Assembly (NCBI RefSeq): GCF_003583405.1
Contig: NZ_QXEC01000003.1
Span: 1 to 64,000, forward strand
Direction: 5' to 3'
Origin: Micromonospora radicis
GTDB taxonomy: Bacteria; Actinomycetota; Actinomycetes; Mycobacteriales; Micromonosporaceae
Length of the DNA: 64,000 bases
Each line of letters begins with the position of its first letter. The stretch's first letter is position 1. Below, piece after piece: positions 44,701 through 53,753 of this stretch. The position numbers were made by a program, and so were the translations under genes. The notes below the pieces were generated by a model, which saw nothing but the letters and a program-made list of their open reading frames with translations, did not search any database and was not told the DNA's origin.

Positions 44701-47700
44701 CGCCGGCACCGCGGTCGGCAACGACGGGCGCTCGTTGAGCCTGCTCGCGCCGAACCCACACCGGCAGTGGGAGGTGATCGCGCGGGCGTACCGGGACGCG
44801 GGCGTCGACCCCGCGCAGGTGTCGTACGTGGAGGCGCACGGCACCGGCACCGAACTCGGCGACCCGGTGGAGGTGCGGTCCCTGGCCGCCGCCTACCCGC
44901 CGCCGGCTGACGGGGTGCCGCGAGGGCTGGGCTCGGTGAAGACCAACCTCGGTCACCTGCTCAACTCGGCGGGACTACCGGCCCTGGTCAAGGTGGTGCT
45001 GGCGCTGCGGCACCGGTACCTGCCGCCGGTCCTGCACCACACCCGCACCTCGACCCGGTTCGACCTGGAAGCGGCCGGGTTCGCGGTGGTCACCGAGGGA
45101 CGGGCGTGGGCCGCGTCCGGGCCGCTCGTCGCCGGGGTGAACGGGTTCGGCTTCGGCGGCACCAACGCGCACGCCATCCTCCGGGAGGCACCGGCCGATC
45201 CCCCCGCCACGGACGCGCCGCCGCCCTCTCACCACCTGGCCACCCTCACCGCCCGCTCGGCGGACGCGCTGCGCCAGGCCGCCCGGGAGTTGGCCGCGCA
45301 CCTGCGCGGCCACCCGGAACTCGCCGAGGCCGATGTCTGCGCCAGCGCCGGCACGGCCCGCGACGACGCACCGTACCGGCTGGCCGTGGTCGCCGCCGGG
45401 GATCTGGCCCGACGGCTCGACGTCGCCGCCGACACGCTCGGCACCGCGCCGATCGGCCGGCGGCCCCGCAGCGTCTTCGTCTTCCCGGATCACGACGCGA
45501 TGCTGCCCGCGGCGGCCGTACGCGACCTGCACGACCGGTTGCCGGTCTTCCGGAACCTGCTGGTCGCCGCCGACACGCCGGTGGCGGGACGCGCGCTGCT
45601 GTCCTGGTGCCTGCGCGGCGACCGATCCGATCCACAGGTCGCGGCCCCGGTGGCGGTCGCCGTCGGGATCGCCCTCGCCGGCCAGCTCGCCGCCTGGGGC
45701 GTACGGCCGGATGCCGCGCTCGGGAACGGCGTGGGTGAGCTGGTGGCCGCCGTGGCCCGCGGTGAGCTGGCGCCCGCCGAGGCCGTCCGGCGTGCCGGGG
45801 CGACCGACCGGCCCGCCGGGCCGACGTGGCAGGAGACGCGGGAGCGGCTGCGTCACGAGGGCTACGACACCGTCGTCGACCTGGGCATCGGCCGGCTGGT
45901 CGCCGCGCTGCGGGCCGACGGGCCCGACCCGGTCCGGGTGCTGCCGCTGTCGGACGCCGGGGAGCAGTCCGGCACCACGGGCCTGTTGGCGGCGGTCGGG
46001 AGGCTGTGGGCCCTCGGTGGCCCGTTGGACCGGGTCGCGCTGCACGCCGGTCGGCGTCGGGTGCCGGTGCCGACGTACCCGTGGCAGCGACGGTCGTATC
46101 CGCCGCCGTCGGCGGCGCCGGTCACCGGGTCGCCGCACCCGACGGTCGGGCCACCGCACCGGGAGACCCTGCCGCTGCACCGGGTGGCCTGGCGGGAGGC
46201 GCCGGTCGACGGCGGCGGGCTACCGGCCCGGGTACGGCTGTGCGGTCCCGGACTCGGCGGTGAACTCGCCACCCGGCTCGCCGCCACGCTGACCGGCCGC
46301 GGCGTGGCGGTCGAGACCGGAGTCGAGCCGGCTGACGACCTCGGAACGCCGCAGGTGACGGTGCTGCTGGCGGGGCCCGCGGTCGATCCGCCGGACGTGG
46401 CGGCGCTGGACACCGCGCTGGCCGCGCAGGTGCACGCGTTGCGGGCCGTACTCGACGAGCCGGACGGGCGGCTCGGCCGGCTACTGGTGTCGACCGAGGA
46501 CGTCCAGGTCACCGGTGCGGCGGAACGACCTCGGCCGGTACAGGCGGTGCTGACCGGGCTGTGCCTGGCGCTGGCCGACGAGCGTCCCGCCCTGCGCGCC
46601 CGGGTGGTCGACCTGTCCGCCGTGGACAGCGTCGCGGTCCGGGTGGAGTCCCTTTGCCGAGAACTCTGCGGCCTCGGCCCCACCACCACGCCGGCCGCCG
46701 GCTCGGGTGCCGCCGGGTCGACGCCGGCCGCCGGGTCGACTGGTGCCGGAGCCATCCCGGCCGTCGGTTCGGCCGACGGACCCGCGCTGGCCGGGATCGC
46801 CTGGCGGGCCGGGCGGCGGCTCGGACGGCACCTGGTGCCGGTACCGGAGCGCGCCGGACACCCGGACGCGGCGCGCGCCGTCCGCCCCGATGGCGTACAC
46901 GTGATCGTCGGCGGTGGTGGCGCGATCGGCGCCGAACTGGCCCGGTTCCTCGCCCACCAGGGTCGGCCCACCCTGCTGCTGGCCGGACGGTCCGACCAGG
47001 CGCCGGACGGCCTGCTGGCCGAGTTGGCGGCGGCCGGTGCGACCGCCAGGTACCAGCAGTGCGACGTGACCGTGCCGGCCGAGGTCGACGCCCTGCTCGC
47101 CGGGGTGGACCGGGTGGACACCGTGTGGCACGCCGCCGGCCGGGTCCGACTCGGCAGCCTCGCCGCCAAGTCCGGCACGGACGTCCTGGCCGTGCTGGCG
47201 CCCAAGGTACACGGGAGCCAGCTGCTGGCGCAGGCGCTGCGCCGGCACGGCCACGACGAGGCGGCGCTGGTCGGTTTCTCCTCGGTCAGTGCCGTGGCGC
47301 CCGGCCTGGCCGGGGCGCTCGGTGACTACGCGGCAGCCAACGCCTACCTCGACTCGTTCGCCACCGCCCAGCGGGCCGTCGGCCGGCCTGTCCAGTCGGT
47401 GGGGTTCGCCGCCGTCACCGGCACCGGGATGGCGGCCGACACCACCGCCCGCGGCAGCGTGGGTGCGGTGACCGTCCACGCCGGGCTGCGGGCCCTGCTC
47501 GCCGCCCGGCAGGTCGACGCCGCCCACCTGGTCGTTGCGGACCTGGACACGCTGCACCCCAGCGGCCCGACGCATGCGCCTACCGAGCCTGCCGCCGCAC
47601 CGGCCCTCCCGCGTGCCGCCACCCCGGCCCATCCGCGTGCCGCCGAGGCGGCCGTCGGCCGGTCGGTGCGGGGCGGGCCGGAGGCCGAGGAACTGGCCGG

Positions 47701-50700
47701 GTTGCTGCGCCGGCTGCTCGCCGAACCGTTGCACCGGCCGAGCGAGGAGATCGCCGACGACATCTCGTTCCTCACCCTCGGGCTGGACTCGCTGGCCGCC
47801 GTGGACCTGGTCAAGCGGTTGGAGGACGAACTCGACCGACAACTGCCGGTCACCCTGTTCTTCGAGTACACCACCGTGGCCACGCTGGCCGCGTACCTGG
47901 CGCGGTCCGGTGGCGCCCCGGCCGCGGCGTCCGGCCCGGCACCGTCGACGCCCGTGGCCGGGGCGCCACCGACCGGGGCGCCTGCGCTCGGCGACGGGGT
48001 ACCGTTCCCGCTGACCCCGGCGCAACGGGCCTGGTACGTCAACGGGCGGCTGCACCCGACGGTGGCCGGCTACGCCTTCGTCCGGCAGACCGTCAGCGGA
48101 CCGCTCGACCCGGAACTGCTCGGCCGGGCGCTGGCCGGCCTGGCCGCCCGGCATCCGATGCTGCGGGTCCGGTTCGCCCCCACGACCGGCACCGACACCC
48201 CGCGCCAGGTGGTCCTCCCCACGGCCCACGACGCGATCGGTTTCGAGGTACGTCCGCTCTCCGGTGCGCTCGCCGCGCTGACGGAGGAGTTGTGCAACAC
48301 GCCGGTGGACCTGACCCGGCAACCACCGCTGCGGGCGGTACTCGTCCAGGACGGTCCCGACCGGTCCCACCTGCTCCTGGTGGTGCACCACGCGGCCGCC
48401 GACGGGTTCAGCCTCAACCTGCTCAGCGAAGAACTCTGGACCGACTACACCGCCCTGGCCCGGGGCCGCACGCCCGCGTCGCGCGCCGCCGCGGACGGGT
48501 TCGCCGGGTACGCCCGCACCGCCGCCGCGGGTACCACGGCCGACCTGACGTTCTGGCGGCAGCGGTTCGACGATCCGGGTTGGACGCTGCGGCTACCGTA
48601 CGACGGTGATCCGGCGGGACTACCCGCGCCGCCGAACGTCACGTACCTCGACGAACTGGACGACGCGCTGGTCGCCGGGCTGCGGCAGCGGGCCGCCGAG
48701 GCCGGAGTCTCCCTGTTCCACCTGCTCCTCGCCGGGTACCTGCGGTGCCTGGCCCGGTGGAGCGGGCAACCGCGGGTGCCGGTGAACGTGGCGCGGGCCG
48801 GGCGGGACGCCCGGCTGCCCGGCATCGAGCGGATCGTCGGCCCGTTCGCCGACACGTTGCCGCTGCTGGTGGAGGTGGATCCGGCCGAGTCCGCCGACCG
48901 GCTGGCCGACCGGCTACGCCGGTCCTGGTCCGAGGCGCAGCGGCACGGCTCGGTGTCCAGTCTCGACCTGGCCCGGCTGCTGCGGCGCGGCGGCGACGGC
49001 CCGCGTACCGCCAGCCCGGCCGGGTTCAGCTTCGCCCGGTTCCCGGTCACCGTCGACCCCGACTGCCCGGTGACGGTCGTGCCGGCGGCGGCCGGTTCCG
49101 GTTCGGCCGCCACGCAGCTCAGCCTGCTCTGCTGGGAGTCCGGCACGACGCTGCGGCTGTCCTGGAACTTCCCGCTGCGGCTCTTCGAACGGGCCACGGT
49201 GGCCCGGCTCGCCGCCGAACACCACCGAGAGCTGGCCGACCTCGCCGCTGGACGCCCGGTGGAGACCGCCGCCGGGCAGTCCGGGAGGTCCGCCGCCGGG
49301 CGGCGTACACCGCAGCGCGTCGGGTCGGCGGGTACGGACGTGACCGCCCGGATCCGCGCGGTCTGCCGGCGTGCCCCGGACGTGGTGGCCGTGCGCGCGG
49401 ACGACCGGACGGTGACCTACCGGGAACTGGACCGGGCCGCCGACGCGGTGGCGGCGCTGCTCGTCGCGCACGGCGTACGGCCCGGTCAGCACGTGGGGAT
49501 GCTCACCGCGCCCGGTCCGGATTCGGTCGTCGCGGTGGTCGGCATCCTGCGCGCCGGCGCCGCCTGGGTGCCGTTGGACGCCGCCCATCCCCCGGCCCGC
49601 CTCGCCGATCAGCTGCGTCGTGCCGGTGCCGAGGTGGTGCTGCACGACGGGGCCGGTGCGGCGGCCGTGGACCGGTTGTCGGGTGCCGCCCGGCCGGTAC
49701 GGCTCGGCACGGACGCCCCCGAGTTGCCGACCGGGGTGCCGGCGGCGGCGCCGGAGGACACCGCGTACGTCATCTTCACCTCAGGGTCGACGGGACGACC
49801 CAAGGGGGTGCCGGTCACCCACCGGGCGATGACGAACTACCTCGACTGGGCGGTCGACACGTTCGGCTATCGCCCCGGCGACCGGCTGGCCCAGACGTCG
49901 TCGATCTGCTTCGACGCCTCGGTCCGGCAGATCCTGGCGCCGCTGCTGGTCGGTGCCACCGTGGTCACCTTCCCCCGGCCGGTGCTGCGGGATCCGCAGG
50001 CGTTGCTGTCGCGCATCGCCGCCGAGCGGCTCACCGTGTGGAGTTCGGTGCCGACGCTGTGGGAACGGCTGCTGCGGGCCGCCGAGGAGCGTACGACCCG
50101 CGACGGCACGCCGCCGGACCTCAGTGCCCTGCGCTGGGTGCACGTCGGCGGGGAGGAACTCTCCCCGGTGCCGGTGCGTCGCTGGTTCGACCTGTTCGGC
50201 GACGGCTGCCGGATCACCAACCTGTACGGCCCGACCGAGGCGACGATCAACGCAAGCTGGCACCTGATCGACGCCCGCCCCGACGACGCGGTGCACCGGC
50301 TGCCGATCGGCCGGCCGGTCGGCGGGGCGCGGGTGTGTGTCGTCGACCCCGACGGGAACCCCTGTCCGCCCGGGGTGGCCGGGGAGCTGTACCTCGGCGG
50401 CGTCGGGATCACCGACGGCTACCTCGGTGAACCCGAGCTGACCGCCGCCGCGTTCGTGCAGCACGACGGAGAGCGGTACTACCGCAGCGGTGACCTGGGC
50501 CGGGTCAACCCCGACGGCAGTCTCGACTTCCTCGGCCGCCTCGACGACCAGGTGAAGATCCACGGGTACCGGCTGGAGCCCGGCGAGATCGAGGCGGTGC
50601 TGCGAACCCATCCGGCGGTGACCGCCGCGACCGTGTTGCACCAGGCCGAGCCGCATCCACGGCTGCACGCCTTCGTCATGCCGGCGCCGGACACCGGGCC

Positions 50701-53700
50701 GACGGTGGCGCAGCTGCGCGGGTTCCTCGCCGAGCGGCTGCCCGAGCAGTTGGTCCCGGCCCGCATCCACCTGCTGGACCGACTCCCGCTGACCCCGACC
50801 GGCAAGGTCGACCGGGACGGGCTGCGCGCGCACGCCGGGTTCGCACCGGCCGCCGCCCACCCGGCCTCGGCCGTCGCCGCCGACCACCCTCCCGCTCCCG
50901 CCAGCAGCGGCAGCGGCAGCGGCAGCGGCAGCGGCAGCGAGGGGAGGTTGGCGCGGATCTGGGCGGAGCTGCTCGACCTGCCGGCGGTCGCCGCCGACGA
51001 CGACTTCTTCGCCCTCGGCGGCGACTCCATCCTGGCGTTGGAGGTCTTCGCCCGCGCCCAGCAGCAGTTCCCGGCCGTGCCGAGCCCGGCCGTCATCTAC
51101 CAGCACCGGACCCTCCGGGAGCTGGCCGCCGCGATCGACGCCGCCGCGGGTTCCGCTGTCGCGGACAGCACCGGAACCGACCGCACGGGCGTCGATCCCG
51201 ACCGGGCAGGAGACGCCGCCGGCAACGGAGCCGACCGGCACCCGGCGGCCCCCGACCCGGGCGGGCCGTTCCCGGTGACGGCCACCCAACGCGGGTTCCT
51301 GCTCGCCGACGCCGTCGCGCCGGGGGCCGGCACCGCCTGGCTGGCCCGGCTGCGGCTGCGCGGGCCGCTGCGCCGTGAACTCCTCCAGCAGGCGGTCGAC
51401 CTGCTGGTGGCGCGGCACCCGATGCTGCGTACCGTCTTCCCCGCCGGGGTTCGTCCCCCGGTCCAGCAGGAACTGCCCGCCTCGCTGCGGCTACCGGTCG
51501 GCTACGAGAAACTCACCCACCCCACCGAGCTGGCCGCCCGGGTCGCCGAGGAACGGCAGCGGCCCTTCGAGCCGTGGGCGTGGCCACTGCTGCGGCTGCG
51601 GCTGCTCGCCGTCGGCCCCGACGACCACGTCCTGCTCGTACACGCCCACCATCTGATCGGTGACGGGTACAGCGCCGCCCTGCTCGGGCAGGAGCTGTTG
51701 GCCGGCTACCACCGGTTGGCCGCGGGCGCCGCCGACGAACTGCCCGCGCTGCGTACCCACTTCCGGGACTACGTCGCGCTGCTGGCCCGCCGCACCGCCG
51801 GCCCTCCCGAGCCCGACGCGCACAGCTGGTGGACCGAACGTTTCGCCATCCCGTACCGGCCGCCGGTGCTGCGCCGCCGCGACGGCGTACCCGCCACCGA
51901 CGTCGCGGTGCGGGGCTTCACTCTCGACGCGTCCGCGGTCGGCGGCCTGCGCCGGCTGGCCGCCGCCGCCACGACGACCCTGTACGCCACGGTGTTGACC
52001 GCGTACCACCGGGCGGTGGCCCGACTCACCGGCCAGGACGACCTGGTGCTCGGACTGGCGTTGACGGGCCGGGACCATCCGTTGCCGGACCTGCACCGCG
52101 TCTTCGGTCCGTGTGCGGCGATGCTGCCGCTGCGCTTGAGCGGGTCGCCCGACTTCGCGGCGCAGTTGGCCCGGGTGGCGGCCGAGGTGGCCGCCGCGCG
52201 GCGCTACGACGATCCGCCGTCGATCGCGGCGACGGTGCCCGTCGGTGCGGCCGGTGCCCCGGCCGGCGCACAGTTCTTCTTCAGCTTCCTGGACTTCGCC
52301 GGGCTCGGCGCGGCCACGGCCGCCCCGGTCGACAACCGGTCGACGGCACCGGCCGGCCCACCGCCGGCCGAGGTGGTGGACGCCGACCGGCTCACCCTCA
52401 GCTGGGACGCCGAGAGCGAGCTGACCCCGCCGCCGTTGGGCACCGACCTGTTCCTCACCGCGCGGCCCGGGCCGGACGGGCTGCGGGTGACCCTGCGCGG
52501 CGCACCCGGCGCGCTGACCCCGGCCGAGCTGGACCGGGTCGCGCAGTGGCTGCGCACCGACCTCACCGAGGCCGCCGCGACGGCAGCCGGGCCGCACCGC
52601 GGCGCGCGGCGTACCCGGTTGGCCGCGGCCATCGTCGGTTACCTACCGGCCCCGGCGCAGCTGGCCGAGATCGCCGGGTTGCCCGCCGGCAGCCTGCCCC
52701 GCGAGCAGGTACGCGAGCTGCTCTTCCCCGCTGGCCGACCGCGGTTGTTGGAGGAGCTGACCACTCCGCTGGGGGTCTCCGGCTTCGTCTGCCTGCCCCG
52801 GTTCGCCGACGAACTCGCCGCCGCCGGGGAGGCGCTGGCCATCGAGGCCGGGGCGGCGGTCGACCTGGCCGCCGACCTCGGCGCCCGCTGCGTGTCGCTG
52901 GCCGGCATGATCCCCGCCCGCACCGGTTACGGCCTGGGTGTCCTGCGGGGTACCCGCAGCGGGGTGGCGGTGAGCACCGGTCACGCGGCCACCGTCGTCT
53001 CCGTGGTGCGTACGGTGGAGGCCGCGCTGTCCGCCGCCGGACGCGACCTCGCCGGTCAGAGCCTCGCCGTGGTCGGCCTCGGCTCGATCGGGTTGTCCTC
53101 GCTGCGGCTGCTGCTGGCCCGTGCGGCGCGTCCGCCCGCCCGGCTGGTGCTCTGCGACGTGCCGGCCGCCGCCCCCCGCCTGGCCGCGCAGGCCGACCGG
53201 CTGCGGGCCGACGGCTTCGCCGGCACCATCGAGGTGTGCCCGTCCGCGCCGGGGATCGCCGCCGCCGGCTACACGGCGCAACTGGTCATCGCCGCGACCG
53301 GCGCGGCCACCGAGCCGATCGAGGTGGATCGGCTGGCACCGGGCACGATCGTGGTCGACGACTCGTTCCCGCCGGCGGTGGATCCGGTGCGGTCCCTGGC
53401 TCGGATGCGTCGTGACCGCGACATCCTGGTGACCGGTGGTGGGCTGCTACAGGTCGGGCGGACCCGGCGCGAGATTCCCGCCGGCCTGCCACCGGTCGTC
53501 GGGCACGAGGCCGTGCTCGGACTACCCGGCACGATCGCCTCCTGCCGGCTCGAATCACTGCTGTGGACGGTCGTCCCCGACCTGCCGCTGGTGCACGGGC
53601 TGGTGGACGACGCGACTGCGGCGGCGTACGCCCGGGCGATCGCCGGTGCCGGGGTCGGCGCGGCACCGCTGCACCTGCGGCACCATCTGATCGATCCGGA

Positions 53701-53725
53701 TCTGCCGGGCACACTGCCCGGGTAG
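41744..53725 (+). CDS. Hybrid PKS/NRPS: FAAL-ACP-KS-(degenerate AT)-KR-ACP-C-A-PCP-C-AAR-like reductase
   Basis: About 3,990 residues. A fatty-acyl-AMP ligase (about 45-590) is followed by ACP1 (Ser661), KS (about 735-1155; C897, H1032 and H1071 all present), a degenerate acyltransferase region (about 1160-1450, GNGVG where GHSxG is expected), KR (about 1490-1960, with VIVGGGGAIG, FSSVS and DYAAAN), ACP2 (Ser2016), C1 (HHAAADG 2215-2221), A (about 2535-3030), PCP (Ser3095), C2 (HHLIGDG 3302-3308), and a terminal domain (about 3620-3993) that resembles cyanobacterial acyl-ACP reductase, including a Cys at 3934 in an ASCRLESLLW context. Predicted product: a beta-hydroxy fatty acyl amide of one amino acid, released reductively as aldehyde or alcohol. 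The start is uncertain; TTG 41744, GTG 41843 and GTG 41870 are all in frame before the FAAL domain. Confidence 0.9.
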   Translation: MSTSRPRPCVNDRPRKATIRGAGDGWSSFRHPEVIIGDYHPAVPIETGPGARRGLLDVLLGAADRTPDQVIVHVREDGTERTVSFGQLRDESLRVAGGYRAAAVAPGAPALLLADAGEDFQPMFWGALAAGLVPVPLPPEPHRVRTVRELLPDAVVVTDDASATVAAGLPAPVLRLAALRTGTPPDRLPTPAGHDVAFLQFSSGSTGAPRGVELTHDNVLANLEQARRASGAQPDDVLVTWMPYFHDMGLIGTHLTPLAIGLKQVRIGPLAFAKRPELWLTTAHRHRATLLSAANFALALAVRRIPADTVARLDLSAVRCMVVGAEPISAAVWRRFLAHTRPARLDPTALRPVYGLAEATLAVTFPPPGEVAAPVVLDRAELSRGRAVPTDPGPHAVEVMDLGHPVDGCALRIVDDAGRPLAEQRVGQIEVRGPNVARGYHRAPQASRDTFVAGWLRTGDLGFLRDGRLCVTGRAKDVVFVNGRTFHAADLEAVAVATPGLPNELAAVVGASDPGSGGERILVFVPWARPPQHAAEVLAAVRARVAEACGHDDVRVLPLPPGTFARTTSGKLRRGRMRDRYLAGDFADRERRWCSPAADATGPRRPPVADPAGLRLPPVVAVGRSRRDLEALIRQVWARVLDRPPASIGPDDRFLSIGGSSLKAMEVLAGLEDALGTTLHPADLRDCATVTALADRLYAGPPSRPTPPPDPTPRPDPARGRHTDETPDPAPDGPTIAVIGMACRFPGADTPEQFWQQLVDGVDAVGPVPAHRFTPTAGRTRWGSFLDDPMLFDAGFFGLTEQEARLTDPHARLFLELGHEALERAGYAGPRRHGRRVGVFAAVGESAYPELLTEAQTGPAPADGAAALVGNLRNLVPARLAQALDLTGPVLAVDTACSSALVALHLATRSLAAGECDVAVVGGVNLNLTETGYRLLDAAAALSPTGRCRAFDAAADGFVPGEGGAVLVLRRGDHAHADGDPVLALVAGTAVGNDGRSLSLLAPNPHRQWEVIARAYRDAGVDPAQVSYVEAHGTGTELGDPVEVRSLAAAYPPPADGVPRGLGSVKTNLGHLLNSAGLPALVKVVLALRHRYLPPVLHHTRTSTRFDLEAAGFAVVTEGRAWAASGPLVAGVNGFGFGGTNAHAILREAPADPPATDAPPPSHHLATLTARSADALRQAARELAAHLRGHPELAEADVCASAGTARDDAPYRLAVVAAGDLARRLDVAADTLGTAPIGRRPRSVFVFPDHDAMLPAAAVRDLHDRLPVFRNLLVAADTPVAGRALLSWCLRGDRSDPQVAAPVAVAVGIALAGQLAAWGVRPDAALGNGVGELVAAVARGELAPAEAVRRAGATDRPAGPTWQETRERLRHEGYDTVVDLGIGRLVAALRADGPDPVRVLPLSDAGEQSGTTGLLAAVGRLWALGGPLDRVALHAGRRRVPVPTYPWQRRSYPPPSAAPVTGSPHPTVGPPHRETLPLHRVAWREAPVDGGGLPARVRLCGPGLGGELATRLAATLTGRGVAVETGVEPADDLGTPQVTVLLAGPAVDPPDVAALDTALAAQVHALRAVLDEPDGRLGRLLVSTEDVQVTGAAERPRPVQAVLTGLCLALADERPALRARVVDLSAVDSVAVRVESLCRELCGLGPTTTPAAGSGAAGSTPAAGSTGAGAIPAVGSADGPALAGIAWRAGRRLGRHLVPVPERAGHPDAARAVRPDGVHVIVGGGGAIGAELARFLAHQGRPTLLLAGRSDQAPDGLLAELAAAGATARYQQCDVTVPAEVDALLAGVDRVDTVWHAAGRVRLGSLAAKSGTDVLAVLAPKVHGSQLLAQALRRHGHDEAALVGFSSVSAVAPGLAGALGDYAAANAYLDSFATAQRAVGRPVQSVGFAAVTGTGMAADTTARGSVGAVTVHAGLRALLAARQVDAAHLVVADLDTLHPSGPTHAPTEPAAAPALPRAATPAHPRAAEAAVGRSVRGGPEAEELAGLLRRLLAEPLHRPSEEIADDISFLTLGLDSLAAVDLVKRLEDELDRQLPVTLFFEYTTVATLAAYLARSGGAPAAASGPAPSTPVAGAPPTGAPALGDGVPFPLTPAQRAWYVNGRLHPTVAGYAFVRQTVSGPLDPELLGRALAGLAARHPMLRVRFAPTTGTDTPRQVVLPTAHDAIGFEVRPLSGALAALTEELCNTPVDLTRQPPLRAVLVQDGPDRSHLLLVVHHAAADGFSLNLLSEELWTDYTALARGRTPASRAAADGFAGYARTAAAGTTADLTFWRQRFDDPGWTLRLPYDGDPAGLPAPPNVTYLDELDDALVAGLRQRAAEAGVSLFHLLLAGYLRCLARWSGQPRVPVNVARAGRDARLPGIERIVGPFADTLPLLVEVDPAESADRLADRLRRSWSEAQRHGSVSSLDLARLLRRGGDGPRTASPAGFSFARFPVTVDPDCPVTVVPAAAGSGSAATQLSLLCWESGTTLRLSWNFPLRLFERATVARLAAEHHRELADLAAGRPVETAAGQSGRSAAGRRTPQRVGSAGTDVTARIRAVCRRAPDVVAVRADDRTVTYRELDRAADAVAALLVAHGVRPGQHVGMLTAPGPDSVVAVVGILRAGAAWVPLDAAHPPARLADQLRRAGAEVVLHDGAGAAAVDRLSGAARPVRLGTDAPELPTGVPAAAPEDTAYVIFTSGSTGRPKGVPVTHRAMTNYLDWAVDTFGYRPGDRLAQTSSICFDASVRQILAPLLVGATVVTFPRPVLRDPQALLSRIAAERLTVWSSVPTLWERLLRAAEERTTRDGTPPDLSALRWVHVGGEELSPVPVRRWFDLFGDGCRITNLYGPTEATINASWHLIDARPDDAVHRLPIGRPVGGARVCVVDPDGNPCPPGVAGELYLGGVGITDGYLGEPELTAAAFVQHDGERYYRSGDLGRVNPDGSLDFLGRLDDQVKIHGYRLEPGEIEAVLRTHPAVTAATVLHQAEPHPRLHAFVMPAPDTGPTVAQLRGFLAERLPEQLVPARIHLLDRLPLTPTGKVDRDGLRAHAGFAPAAAHPASAVAADHPPAPASSGSGSGSGSGSEGRLARIWAELLDLPAVAADDDFFALGGDSILALEVFARAQQQFPAVPSPAVIYQHRTLRELAAAIDAAAGSAVADSTGTDRTGVDPDRAGDAAGNGADRHPAAPDPGGPFPVTATQRGFLLADAVAPGAGTAWLARLRLRGPLRRELLQQAVDLLVARHPMLRTVFPAGVRPPVQQELPASLRLPVGYEKLTHPTELAARVAEERQRPFEPWAWPLLRLRLLAVGPDDHVLLVHAHHLIGDGYSAALLGQELLAGYHRLAAGAADELPALRTHFRDYVALLARRTAGPPEPDAHSWWTERFAIPYRPPVLRRRDGVPATDVAVRGFTLDASAVGGLRRLAAAATTTLYATVLTAYHRAVARLTGQDDLVLGLALTGRDHPLPDLHRVFGPCAAMLPLRLSGSPDFAAQLARVAAEVAAARRYDDPPSIAATVPVGAAGAPAGAQFFFSFLDFAGLGAATAAPVDNRSTAPAGPPPAEVVDADRLTLSWDAESELTPPPLGTDLFLTARPGPDGLRVTLRGAPGALTPAELDRVAQWLRTDLTEAAATAAGPHRGARRTRLAAAIVGYLPAPAQLAEIAGLPAGSLPREQVRELLFPAGRPRLLEELTTPLGVSGFVCLPRFADELAAAGEALAIEAGAAVDLAADLGARCVSLAGMIPARTGYGLGVLRGTRSGVAVSTGHAATVVSVVRTVEAALSAAGRDLAGQSLAVVGLGSIGLSSLRLLLARAARPPARLVLCDVPAAAPRLAAQADRLRADGFAGTIEVCPSAPGIAAAGYTAQLVIAATGAATEPIEVDRLAPGTIVVDDSFPPAVDPVRSLARMRRDRDILVTGGGLLQVGRTRREIPAGLPPVVGHEAVLGLPGTIASCRLESLLWTVVPDLPLVHGLVDDATAAAYARAIAGAGVGAAPLHLRHHLIDPDLPGTLPG
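50905..50939. repeat. 6-bp tandem repeat encoding a Gly-Ser linker
   Basis: GGCAGC units encode a (GS)n linker between the A domain and the PCP of the synthetase. Confidence 0.85.
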
Positions 53726-53753
53726 GCGCGCGGCCTACGCCGGGCCCGACCGG

